64,000 nt of DNA from Chelatococcus asaccharovorans (GTDB lineage: Bacteria > Pseudomonadota > Alphaproteobacteria > Rhizobiales > Beijerinckiaceae): NCBI RefSeq assembly GCF_003201475.1, contig NZ_QJJK01000001.1, positions 74,501 to 138,500 on the forward strand, read 5' to 3'. Below are positions 25,246-33,313 of this stretch, one piece after another; within the stretch, counting starts at the first letter, position 1, and each line of letters begins with the position of its first letter. The translations under genes were made by a program, and so were the position numbers. A model generated the notes under the pieces. It was not told the DNA's origin, ran no database searches, and worked only from the letters and a program-made list of their open reading frames with translations.

Positions 25246-27144
25246 TCAGTTCCCTCCTGTCACTGCGGCGCGGCTGAGGCCGGCCGCCTGGAAATCCAAA
25301 CTGGTCCGTGTGTCTTGCGGCTGTGCTTCATCGATCGTGCCCTGGTGTTCCGGCGCGACGGGGCGGGTACTACCCACGCCGCCATAGATGCTGTCGAAGG
25401 CGCGCTCCCACAGGGCGTCCCGCAGGCGCCGTCCCTGCTCGATCCCCTCGGCGACACGCAAGACGACCCGCTCCTCCTCGACCTTGAAGGGATTGTCCGG
25501 AGCAACCGGATGCCGGTCCGCGTCGACGTGCTCCGCCAGCCATCGGACGCCGCGCATCCAGGGCATAAAGCCTTCGGACAGGAGGAGGCGGCTGGTGCGC
25601 ATGGGGTGCAGCGTCTCAAGCGCCGCCGCGGACCAGGGCGTCGTCAGCGCCCGGACCCAGGGGCTGACGAACGTGCGGTAGAAGGCTTCGTTGCGTTCCG
25701 ACAGGTCGCGCACGCGCTCGAAGGCAGGGTCCTGCCGGGGGAAGCGGATGTCCGACACCTCGCGCGCCTCGAAGCGGACCTGATAGCCGCCCTCACGGCA
25801 ATCGGGATCGCCGGACGGATTGTCGATCTTCATCTCGTAGAGGCCGGGCGGGAGCGTCTCGATCCGCGGCAGGCTCTCGAGGATGGCCCGATGTTCCAGC
25901 CGCGCAACCTTGGCGGAAACGAAGATGCCGAGGTGACCCACGTGGCGGTTGATGAGATAGACGATGCGCTGGCCCGCCGCCTTCAGGTCGTCCGTATCCT
26001 TGTACACGGCCGGTATCCAGCCAAGCGCCTGATGGGGCGGCGTGATGTTGTCGCCATAGGAGGCGAAGATCACGAGTGGATTGCGGATGCGCCTGAGGTC
26101 CGCATGGCACCCTTCGCAGATCTGGACACGACCCTGCTCCAACTTGTTACCGACGAAGAAATTCTCCACGATGGCGAGGATCTCTTCGCGGCTCAGGAAG
26201 TAATAGCCGCCCCACCAGCGCTCGAAGGCAAGGAACCGCTCGCGCTCGGTATCCATATGGGCATAGAGGTTCGCATACTTCTCCCACACGGCCTCTGGCT
26301 TCAGTCCCTCGAAGTTCTGCACCAGGAAGGCGCCGTCGAAGCGTCCGTCCCCGAGGTCGGAGAGGAGATGCGTCAGCCATGCCCCGCCCTCGAAACCGGC
26401 GGCGATGCGCATGGGGTTGATGCCGGTCTCGCCGGCCCAGTAGGACAGAGGGGTTCCGTTCAGCACGGTGGGTCCGGCCAGCCCCGCGCAGTCCGCGGCG
26501 AGCAGCGTCACCGCCCAGCCGGCCTGGCAATTCCCATAGAGCACAGGCGCGGCGCCGGAATGCCGATGGGACACCTCCTTTACGAACTGCCGCAGCGCAT
26601 GGAGCACGTCGGCGAGCGTCTGCCCCGCGGCAGGCTCGGGATAGAAGGTGACGAAATAGACCGGGTGCCCCTGGTGCAGGGCGACGCCGATCTCGGAGTC
26701 CTGCCTGAAGCCCCCGATCCCGGGGCCGTGGCCGGCGCGCGGATCGAGGATCACCACGGGTGGCTTGGCCGCGTCCAGGCAGTCTTCCAAACATTCGTCC
26801 CCGACGCGGGTCACGCGCAGGAGCGCATAGTTTGTCGGATGCTCGAACCGGCGGGCATCGAGCACGACCTCGTAGTCGAAGTCGAGCAGCGGCGGCTTTC
26901 CTGCGCGCTCGTGCGCCAGCATGTTGTCAGCCCGCTGGCGCAGCGTGTCCCAGAACAGGATCCAGCGCTCGGCCGCGTCTCTGCCATAGGACAGGAAATT
27001 GCGAGCGAACGTTCCGGGATCGCTGGAGAAGGCGCCCCCCTGGGCATTGCGGGTTTGCTGCCGGGCTCCGGTGCCAGTCAGTCCGGATTGCCCAGGCGCA
27101 GCCGTGCCGGCCATAGGCTCGGCAAGCGTGTCGCGACCGTACAT
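25246..27144 (-). CDS. DUF3141 (PHA-synthase-like alpha/beta hydrolase) protein
   Basis: A 632-aa protein of the DUF3141 family, which resembles polyhydroxyalkanoate synthase/depolymerase folds. A lipase-like box holding Cys appears in VLYGNCQAGWAV, with candidate Asp in FASYGDNITPP and His in NRHVGHLGIF, giving a Cys-Asp-His triad like that of PhaC. The C-terminal 200 residues are helical, with SPWVRALTTPWSAAALETLHP. No signal peptide is seen. ATG 27144 follows a GAGGA site. It ends two bases before the Spy-like gene begins. Why a PhaC-like enzyme sits in a copper island is not evident. Confidence 0.82.
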   Translation of the reverse strand: MYGRDTLAEPMAGTAAPGQSGLTGTGARQQTRNAQGGAFSSDPGTFARNFLSYGRDAAERWILFWDTLRQRADNMLAHERAGKPPLLDFDYEVVLDARRFEHPTNYALLRVTRVGDECLEDCLDAAKPPVVILDPRAGHGPGIGGFRQDSEIGVALHQGHPVYFVTFYPEPAAGQTLADVLHALRQFVKEVSHRHSGAAPVLYGNCQAGWAVTLLAADCAGLAGPTVLNGTPLSYWAGETGINPMRIAAGFEGGAWLTHLLSDLGDGRFDGAFLVQNFEGLKPEAVWEKYANLYAHMDTERERFLAFERWWGGYYFLSREEILAIVENFFVGNKLEQGRVQICEGCHADLRRIRNPLVIFASYGDNITPPHQALGWIPAVYKDTDDLKAAGQRIVYLINRHVGHLGIFVSAKVARLEHRAILESLPRIETLPPGLYEMKIDNPSGDPDCREGGYQVRFEAREVSDIRFPRQDPAFERVRDLSERNEAFYRTFVSPWVRALTTPWSAAALETLHPMRTSRLLLSEGFMPWMRGVRWLAEHVDADRHPVAPDNPFKVEEERVVLRVAEGIEQGRRLRDALWERAFDSIYGGVGSTRPVAPEHQGTIDEAQPQDTRTSLDFQAAGLSRAAVTGGN

Positions 27145-27281
27145 GGAAAGGTCCTCGTTTCCCCATCGGCACAAGGCCGACGCTGATGTCGGGGCATCTT
27201 CCGGCGCGTCGACGCGTCGGAACCCTCAACGGGTGCCGCTTCGCACGTCCGCCTCACGCCTGGAATGCGTTGAGACCGCTA

Positions 27282-27677
27282 TCAGCTCTGGAAACGAGGG
27301 GGATCGAGGCCGGGCAAGACCGCCAAGCCGTCCCCGGCCTGGTTGTCGAGATCAAAGGGCTGTCGCACAAAGACCAGATCCAGAACGTGGAGGTCCACGC
27401 CGTTTGCCACGGGCACATAGACGCTGCAGGAGACGCTGCAGCATTTTCCGTGGTCAGCGGTTTGGGTCGGCTCGTCCGGATGATGATCCGCGGGATCGGG
27501 CGAGGCGACCTGATGCGGATGATCCGCCGCAGCGGCGTATGCCGGGTCCCCGTCGTCGTGGCATGGCGCGGAATAGGCGCTGGCGATGGGTCCGAACAGC
27601 ATGGCCATTGCCACCAGGATCGCTGGCAGCACTTTCACCCACCCCGCTGCGGATCTAAGCCTAATCATATACCCCAT
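27282..27677 (-). CDS. Small His/Cys-rich exported hypothetical protein
   Basis: A 131-residue protein (or 128 from the ATG at 27668). The N-terminal signal or anchor is AGWVKVLPAILVAMAMLFGPIASAYS. The mature part is rich in His, Asp and Cys: CHDDGD, DHPHQ, DHHPDEP, DHGKCCSVSC. Size, signal and a Cys-rich C-terminal half resemble DUF2946/CopL-like copper proteins, though the match is loose. It is upstream of, and on the same strand as, the DUF3141 and Spy-like genes, with about 140 bases between. Confidence 0.65.
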   Translation of the reverse strand: MGYMIRLRSAAGWVKVLPAILVAMAMLFGPIASAYSAPCHDDGDPAYAAAADHPHQVASPDPADHHPDEPTQTADHGKCCSVSCSVYVPVANGVDLHVLDLVFVRQPFDLDNQAGDGLAVLPGLDPPRFQS

Positions 27678-27795
27678 CGCCTCACCGGCGAACTATGCCT
27701 CATCGTAGGTCCGCATGAAAGGACCGCCTTGAGCAGGATCAATGTGCGCGCCGACGAGGTCACCTGTGCGCGCATTGGTTTTCCCTGAACCACCA

Positions 27796-28605
27796 TCAGG
27801 CGGGTCCTTGTTCGTCCCGCACGATCGGGCAACTCTCGTCCTTCGCCCAGTCGGCAAAGCTCAAATAGTAGACTTGGACGTCGTCATAGCCCGCCCGCAA
27901 GGCGGCGAGAGCCGCAAGGGCCGCGCGCCCGCCGCCATCGCAATGGGTGACGATGTGGTCGCCGGGGCCGAACCCGGCAGCGGACAGCAGCGCGTGCAGG
28001 TCGGCAGCCGGCTTCAGGCGGCCCGAACCGAGGAGGTCGGCATGCGGCAGAAGCCGGGTACCGGGCAGATGCCCGCCTCTTGTGTTCTGGCGCAGGTCCT
28101 CGCCGCTGAATTCCGCCGAGGTCCGGGCGTCGAGGATGTGGACCTTGCTCAGGTTGCCCTTCAATTCGGTGCGGTTGACGAGTCCGACCGGTCCAGTGCC
28201 GGGATGGGCCCGGAACGCCGCGGTGGGGACCGCCGGGCGAATGCCGGCGAGGCGATCCGGATACCCGGAGAGGGTTGGCCCGCCGCCGTTCAGGACCAGG
28301 GCCTTCACCCCGAAATATTGCAGGATAAACCAGACGCGGGCCGAGTCCGTCATCCGGCCGTCATCGCTCACCACCACCGGAACCGCCGGATCGAGACCGA
28401 GCCCACGGATGGCGTCCTCCCAATAGGTGGACGTATCGAGGGAGGTCTCGGCGACACGGGCCGCCGCCTCCCACGCCGCGATGGGCACGCGGATGGCGCC
28501 CGGCGCATGGCCCTTTTCGAACGCGTCCGGGGAACGGACGTCGAGGAGATGGAAGGCGCCGAGAAAGGCCAAGGCCGACGGCTCGATGACCGGATCCTGT
28601 AACAT
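27796..28605 (-). CDS. Tandem-rhodanese sulfurtransferase
   Basis: A 269-aa protein with two rhodanese domains. The first (HLLDVRSPDAFEKGHAPGA) has Asp at the catalytic position (VVVSDDGRM) and so should be inactive. The second has the active-site Cys in VTHCDGGGRAA and the CH2A-like DARTSAEFSG. This arrangement is usual for thiosulfate or mercaptopyruvate sulfurtransferases. ATG 28605 is favoured over 28611 because GGGAG sits six bases upstream of it. The gene follows chrA by 20 bases on the same strand, suggesting a sulfur-related role in oxidative stress after chromate or copper exposure. Confidence 0.88.
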   Translation of the reverse strand: MLQDPVIEPSALAFLGAFHLLDVRSPDAFEKGHAPGAIRVPIAAWEAAARVAETSLDTSTYWEDAIRGLGLDPAVPVVVSDDGRMTDSARVWFILQYFGVKALVLNGGGPTLSGYPDRLAGIRPAVPTAAFRAHPGTGPVGLVNRTELKGNLSKVHILDARTSAEFSGEDLRQNTRGGHLPGTRLLPHADLLGSGRLKPAADLHALLSAAGFGPGDHIVTHCDGGGRAALAALAALRAGYDDVQVYYLSFADWAKDESCPIVRDEQGPA

Positions 28606-28625
28606 GGACATCTCCCGGATGGGTG

Positions 28626-29921
28626 TCAGGTCAAGGTGTGCCGCATGCCTCCAGCCGCGGCGAGCAGAAGCACCACGACGAGCGGTGGGACGCGCCACAC
28701 GGTGAGCAGCAGGAAGCCCGCCAGCGCCACCACGAAATCCGGGGCATCGAACACCGTGCCGGTGAAGACGGGGCTGTAGAGCGCGGCCCCGAGGATTCCC
28801 ACGACGGCCGCGTTCGCGCCGCGCATGGCGGCTTGGGCTAGGCTCTTGCGCCGCAGCGTGTCCCAGAACGGCAGCATGCCTGTCACGAGAAGGATGCCCG
28901 GCAGGAACACCGCCACGAGGGCGATGGCGGCGCCGACGATGCCGTTCGGTTCCGGCCGCATCACGGCGCCGAGCCATGCCGCGAAGGTGAAGAGCGGACC
29001 CGGCACCGCCTGGACGAGGCCGTAGCCGGCGAGGAAGTCGTCGGGCGTGACCCAGCCCGGTGCCACTAGCTCGGCTTGCAGGAGCGGCAGAACCACGTGG
29101 CCGCCGCCGAACACCAGGGCGCCCGAACGGTAGAAGGCGTCGAAGAGCGCCAGACCCTGGGATCCGGTCGCCGGCGCCAGGATCGGCGGCACCACCAGCA
29201 GCGCCGCGAAGGCAACGAGCAACAGCACCCCCGTCCGGCGGGACAGGGGCACCGGCGGGGCGTGGGACGGGTCCTGCGCGCCACGTCCCAAAGCGGTCTG
29301 GTCGCGGCACAGCACTAGGCCCGCCAGCGCCCCCACGGCAATGGCCGCGATCTGTCCGAAGGCGCCGCCGGCAAACACCACCAGGGCGATCGACGCGAGG
29401 GCGATGCCGGCCCTTGGCTGATCGGGGGTGAGCGTGCGCGCCATGCCCCAGACCGCCTGGGCCACCACCGCGACGGCGACGAGCTTCAACCCGTGCAGAA
29501 CGCCTTCGGCCGCAGGTCCTCCGAGGGCGGCGGCGCCCAGCGCGACCGCTACGAGCGCCACTGCAGAGGGAAGGGTGAAGCCGGCCCATGCGGCGATGCC
29601 GCCAAGGAACCCGCCGCCGCGGATCAGTCCCAGCGCGAAGCCCAGCTGGCTGGAGGCGGGGCCCGGCAAGAACTGGCACAGGGCCACGAGATCGGCATAG
29701 GCCTCGTCATCGAGCCAGCGGCGGCGCAGCACCAGCTCCTCCCGGAAATAGCCGAGATGGGCGATCGGCCCTCCGAAGCAGGTGAATCCAAGCTTCAGGA
29801 AGGCGACGAGGACCTCGAGCGGCGTGCCCCGCGTCGGAGTTGCAGGAATGGCGGCATCGGCGACGTCGTCCCGGCTCATGTTTCCCCGCTCATGCTTCCC
29901 GGCCCAGGTTTCCTGGCTCAT
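28626..29921 (-). CDS. chrA: Chromate transporter ChrA
   Basis: A 431-aa long-chain ChrA with two homologous halves. The first half has the family pattern LKLGFTCFGGPIAHLGYFREELV, LCQFLPGPASSQLGFALG. The second has SGALVFGGGHVVLPLL, YGLVQAVPGPLFTFAAWLG. ChrA exports chromate. The start is the ATG at 29921, whose ATGA overlaps the stop of the PadR gene; an internal ATG at 29879 is also possible. It is followed by the rhodanese gene. Control by the PadR-type regulator upstream, instead of ChrB, is implied by the coupling. Confidence 0.93.
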   Translation of the reverse strand: MSQETWAGKHERGNMSRDDVADAAIPATPTRGTPLEVLVAFLKLGFTCFGGPIAHLGYFREELVLRRRWLDDEAYADLVALCQFLPGPASSQLGFALGLIRGGGFLGGIAAWAGFTLPSAVALVAVALGAAALGGPAAEGVLHGLKLVAVAVVAQAVWGMARTLTPDQPRAGIALASIALVVFAGGAFGQIAAIAVGALAGLVLCRDQTALGRGAQDPSHAPPVPLSRRTGVLLLVAFAALLVVPPILAPATGSQGLALFDAFYRSGALVFGGGHVVLPLLQAELVAPGWVTPDDFLAGYGLVQAVPGPLFTFAAWLGAVMRPEPNGIVGAAIALVAVFLPGILLVTGMLPFWDTLRRKSLAQAAMRGANAAVVGILGAALYSPVFTGTVFDAPDFVVALAGFLLLTVWRVPPLVVVLLLAAAGGMRHTLT

Positions 29922-30244
29922 GGCTTCGTGGTCCCCGCTGGTGGGCTGGGCCGCATTTCCTTGAAGAGCTCGCTCACCTTCTGCCGCGCCGTCTCCAGGG
30001 CCTCGCGGCCGAGCGGCGTCGCGCAATAGAGCCGGCGGAGGGCACGTCCGTGGCGCTCTTCCCGCACGGCGAGATAGCCTTTGCGCTCCATGGCATGGAG
30101 CATCGGGTAAAGGGTCCCCGGGCTCAGCCGGTAGCCGTGGCGGGCGAGTTCCTCGATCATCCACTGGCCATAGACCTCGCCTTCCACCGCATGATGGAGG
30201 ATGTGCAGGCGAACGAGGCCGGACAGAAGCTCCTGATGCTCCAT
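29918..30244 (-). CDS. PadR-family transcriptional regulator
   Basis: A 108-aa PadR protein with the winged helix (VRLHILHHAVEGEVYGQWMIEELARHG, SPGTLYPMLHAMERKGYL) and a short C-terminal dimer helix (PLGREALETARQKVSELFKEM). The start at 30244 has an AAGGG site; 30256 is an in-frame alternative. Its stop overlaps the chrA start (ATGA). A 28-bp near-perfect palindrome lies just upstream (30266-30293), a good autoregulatory operator. I infer it controls chrA and perhaps the rhodanese. Confidence 0.88.
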   Translation of the reverse strand: MEHQELLSGLVRLHILHHAVEGEVYGQWMIEELARHGYRLSPGTLYPMLHAMERKGYLAVREERHGRALRRLYCATPLGREALETARQKVSELFKEMRPSPPAGTTKP

Positions 30245-30265
30245 CCACCCTTCCATCTCATACGA

Positions 30266-30293
30266 AATCGAATTTCGATATCGATATTCGATT
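30266..30293 (-). promoter_or_regulatory. 28-bp palindrome, candidate PadR operator
   Basis: An AT-rich inverted repeat centred on 30279/30280 with one mismatched pair over 14-bp arms (AATCGAATTTCGAT against its complement). It lies 22 bases upstream of the padR start and after the end of the MFS gene. Its size and place fit the ATAT/TCGA-type operators of PadR regulators. It also overlaps where the promoter should be, so binding would repress. Confidence 0.6.
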
Positions 30294-30340
30294 ATCTGGG
30301 CGGAGCGGTCAACTCCCGCGCCGAAGGGTTGGCCAAGAGG

Positions 30341-31570
30341 TCACCGCTCTTCCGGCGGCCTGATGTGCCGGAAGGCCCAGAGCAGACCGAAATCATAGAG
30401 GATCTTCAGCACCCCGCAGAGAATGAATGGCCAGGCCTCATGGCCGGCGGCGAACAGGGCGCCGGCCATGGCCGGGCTCAAGGCCGCGGCAAGGCTGCGC
30501 GGCACCGAGGTGATGCTCGCCGCCGCCGCGCGCTCGGGCGGCGTCACCACTGCCATCACATAGGAGGAGCGGGTCGGAACATCCATCTGCGACAGAGCGG
30601 AGCGCACCAGCAGCAGGACGAGGGCCACCTCAAGGCTCGGCACCACCGCGGCGAGGATCAGGCACAGGCTGGAGGGGATGTGGGTGAACACCATGGTGTT
30701 CACGAGCCCGATGCGTCGCGCGAGCCACGCCGCGACCGGGAAGGAGAAGGCGGACAGCACGCCGGAGATAAAGAAGAACGTGCCGGCTTCGGCGAGCGAC
30801 AGGCCGAAGCGCGTGAACAGCCAGAGCGCGAGAAGCGACTGCACCGCGAGCCCGCCGGCAAACGCATCGATGGAGAACAGCGCCGCAAGCCGGTAGACGA
30901 TGCCGCGCGACGGACCGAGGGCCGCGGCAGGCTTATCTTCGGTGGCAGAGACACGCGGGATGCGGGCATAGAAGAGACCGCCGGCCACGCCTAGCAGCGC
31001 ATAGAGCGTGAACATGGCTTCCAGCGCGCCGAGGCGTGAGATGCCGAACTCGGCCATCAGGTCCGGGCTCATAGCCGCCAGCGCGCCCACCGCGGCGGCG
31101 AGGGCCCCCACGAGGCTGTAGCGCGCGAAGGCCGAAGTCCGCGCCTTGTCCGCCACCAGATGGGACAGCGTCGCGTGCTCGATGGGTACGAAGATGCTTA
31201 CCGAGCCGGACGACGGGTTGATGGTGCCGCAGAAGGCCACCAACAACACGGCCCCGTAGCTTGCCGACTGGGTGAAGGCGAACCCCGTCGCCACCATGAG
31301 GCCCGACGCGGCGATCAGCAGCGTGCGCCGGTCGATGCGATGGCCAAGCAGCCCGATGGCGAGGGTCATCAGCGCCGAGCCAAACAACGCGGTGGTTGCC
31401 ACCACGCCGATCTCGAATGCGCCGAGTCCGAGGGCCGAGAGATAGACGGGAAGCAGCACGGCGACGAAGCCGTCGCCGAAATCCCGAAGGGCCCGCGCCG
31501 CATAAAGCGAGGAGACGGGGGAGAAGAGGCCGTGGCCCTCGACCGCCGGGCTGTTCAGGACTTGGGACAC
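30341..31570 (-). CDS. MFS transporter in chromate cluster
   Basis: A 409-aa transporter with 12 predicted helices. Helix 1-2 reads ALRDFGDGFVAVLLPVYLSALGLG, the first loop has LGHRIDRRTLL, and there is a central loop after helix 6. MFS genes often accompany chrB and chrA in alphaproteobacteria. It starts 16 bases after the ChrB C-terminal paralogue, so the two form an operon divergent from chrB. The substrate is unknown. Confidence 0.86.
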   Translation of the reverse strand: MSQVLNSPAVEGHGLFSPVSSLYAARALRDFGDGFVAVLLPVYLSALGLGAFEIGVVATTALFGSALMTLAIGLLGHRIDRRTLLIAASGLMVATGFAFTQSASYGAVLLVAFCGTINPSSGSVSIFVPIEHATLSHLVADKARTSAFARYSLVGALAAAVGALAAMSPDLMAEFGISRLGALEAMFTLYALLGVAGGLFYARIPRVSATEDKPAAALGPSRGIVYRLAALFSIDAFAGGLAVQSLLALWLFTRFGLSLAEAGTFFFISGVLSAFSFPVAAWLARRIGLVNTMVFTHIPSSLCLILAAVVPSLEVALVLLLVRSALSQMDVPTRSSYVMAVVTPPERAAAASITSVPRSLAAALSPAMAGALFAAGHEAWPFILCGVLKILYDFGLLWAFRHIRPPEER

Positions 31571-31586
31571 GGCAACCGCTCCCTCT

Positions 31587-32033
31587 TTAGGCCGCAGCCG
31601 GATATGTCGCGCTCTTTCCGCCGGCCCAGGCGTAGAGCGCGTCGTAAATGACGAAGCCGCGCTTCAGGAGGTCATGGTCGTCCGGCGTCACCTCACGCAG
31701 CCCCTTGGAGATGGCGAGCAGGCCCGCCGACTGGGGCGTGAGGTCCAGCCGGCTGGTGTCGGCGCCGCGCACGATGTCGGCGAGGGCGACGATGGCCGGA
31801 TCGCTCTGAAGGCCGTAGTGCGTCACGAAGGCGTCGAAGCTGCACTTGTCGCCCGCATGGCCGAACGCGACGCCGGGCACGTCGAACAGCGTAGCGCCGG
31901 TCTCCTCGGCCTGGCGGATCACATCCTCAGGCGGCGTGAACAGGAATTCGGGCGCCGCGTCGATGAAGCGCGCGATGAGCCAGGGGCAGGCGATACGGTC
32001 GATGACCGGGCGGGCGCGGGTGATCCATTTCAT
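31587..32033 (-). CDS. ChrB C-terminal-domain protein
   Basis: A 148-aa protein made only of the ChrB C-terminal domain: RIACPWLIARFIDAAPEFLF, DVPGVAFGHAGDKCSFDAFV, IVRGADTSRL. The neighbouring full ChrB carries the same motifs (RIACGWLIRRFIDP, EGDRCSFEVLL). It lacks the N-terminal DNA-binding-like region, so it is probably not a repressor by itself. The conserved C-x-W and D-x-C-S-F residues may bind a ligand or metal. ATG 32033 is picked by a GGAGA site; an in-frame start at 32081 is poorer. Confidence 0.87.
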   Translation of the reverse strand: MKWITRARPVIDRIACPWLIARFIDAAPEFLFTPPEDVIRQAEETGATLFDVPGVAFGHAGDKCSFDAFVTHYGLQSDPAIVALADIVRGADTSRLDLTPQSAGLLAISKGLREVTPDDHDLLKRGFVIYDALYAWAGGKSATYPAAA

Positions 32034-32107
32034 GAGCCGTCTCCTTGCCTGGCGCGGCGGCTTCTGATCACCACCGGCCACGTGGAGACGCTACGCCTAC
32101 ATCAATT

Positions 32108-32125
32108 ATGATACAAGTGTTGCAT
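32108..32125. promoter_or_regulatory. Imperfect dyad in divergent chr promoter
   Basis: ATGATAC and GTTGCAT flank a 4-base spacer (5 of 7 pairs). A second TGATAC occurs at 32139-32144, just before the chrB start. This AT-rich 120-bp gap separates two divergent operons, so ChrB autoregulation here is plausible. Confidence is low. Confidence 0.3.
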
Positions 32126-32153
32126 TTTTATTTTGGAGTGATACGGTTTACTC

Positions 32154-33146
32154 ATGAGCGACGATGAGACCTCTTCCGGGCAGCTTTGGCTGCTGCTGAT
32201 CCACCAGCTTCCGACCAAGCCGGCCTACTTCCGCGTGAAGATCTGGCGGCGGCTGCAGGGCATCGGCGCCGTGGCGGTGAAGAGCTCGGTCTATGCCCTG
32301 CCGGCCTCGGCCGAGACGCAGGAGGATTTCCAGTGGCTCGTAAAGGAGATCGCCGCCGGCAGCGGTGAGGCCATGGTCTGCGAGGCCAGACTCGTGGACG
32401 GACTGACGGATGCCCAGGTCCGTACCTTGTTCGATACCGCGCGAGACACCGATTACGGCGCGATCTCAGAGGAGGCGCGCGGCATCGCCGCCGCACTCGA
32501 TGCGGACGCCGGGGCCGAGAAGCGTGCCGAGGCGCGATCACAGACCGGTCGGCTGCGGCGACGCCTCGCCGACATCGCCGCGCTCGATTTCTTCGGCGCC
32601 ACGGGGCGGCTAGTTGCCGAAGGCCTCATCGCTGCCCTTGAGGCCCGAACCGCGGAGGACACAGCCATGGCATTCCCGCCCGCAACGTCACCCGTCAATC
32701 TCGATCCCCTTGCCGCGCTCAAGGGGCATGTGTGGGTGACACGGCGCGACGTGCATGTGGACCGCATCGCCTGCGGCTGGCTGATCCGGCGCTTCATCGA
32801 TCCAGATGCTCAGATCCGTTTCGTTCCTGGCAAGGGCTATGTGCCCAAACCCGAAGAGCTGCGCTTCGACATGTACGAGGGCGAGATCACCCATGAGGGC
32901 GATCGCTGCAGCTTCGAGGTGCTGCTCGGCCGCACCGGCCTTTCCGATCCCGCTTTGCAGGCGGTGGGCGAGATCGTCCACGACATCGACCTCAAGGACG
33001 GCAAGTTCGGCCGTGAGGAAGCCGGCGGCATCGCCAGCCTCATCACCGGCATCGTCTTGAGCGAACCCGACGATGCCCAGCGCCTCACCAAGGGCGCTGG
33101 AGTATTCGACACGCTCTACCAGTATTTCCGCGCCAGCCGCGCATGA
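32154..33146 (+). CDS. chrB: Chromate resistance regulator ChrB
   Basis: A 330-aa full-length ChrB. The N-terminal half (LWLLLIHQLPTKPAYFRVKIWRRLQGIGAVAVKSSVYALP) is the basic winged-helix-like region. A helical linker follows, and the C-terminal ChrB domain has RIACGWLIRRFIDP, FDMYEGEITHEGDRCSF and DGKFGREEAGGIASL. In Ochrobactrum, ChrB is a chromate-responsive repressor of chrA. Here chrA is not downstream; it belongs to a separate PadR-coupled unit 2.2 kb away. The divergent ChrB-domain/MFS operon is the nearest target. Confidence 0.92.
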   Translation: MSDDETSSGQLWLLLIHQLPTKPAYFRVKIWRRLQGIGAVAVKSSVYALPASAETQEDFQWLVKEIAAGSGEAMVCEARLVDGLTDAQVRTLFDTARDTDYGAISEEARGIAAALDADAGAEKRAEARSQTGRLRRRLADIAALDFFGATGRLVAEGLIAALEARTAEDTAMAFPPATSPVNLDPLAALKGHVWVTRRDVHVDRIACGWLIRRFIDPDAQIRFVPGKGYVPKPEELRFDMYEGEITHEGDRCSFEVLLGRTGLSDPALQAVGEIVHDIDLKDGKFGREEAGGIASLITGIVLSEPDDAQRLTKGAGVFDTLYQYFRASRA

Positions 33147-33313
33147 CCGAAACGAGGTCATCAGGGCAATCTGGATGGCGCCATCACGCTGCTGGTGAGT
33201 GCTCAGGGCATGTCTTCAGGAAGCGAGTTGCGCAGCCCCGGCGCGGTGGCATGTGACGGACCATCGGACTAACGTCCAGCCCGGTCAGGCGAGCATCGCC
33301 AGGGGGGACCAGG

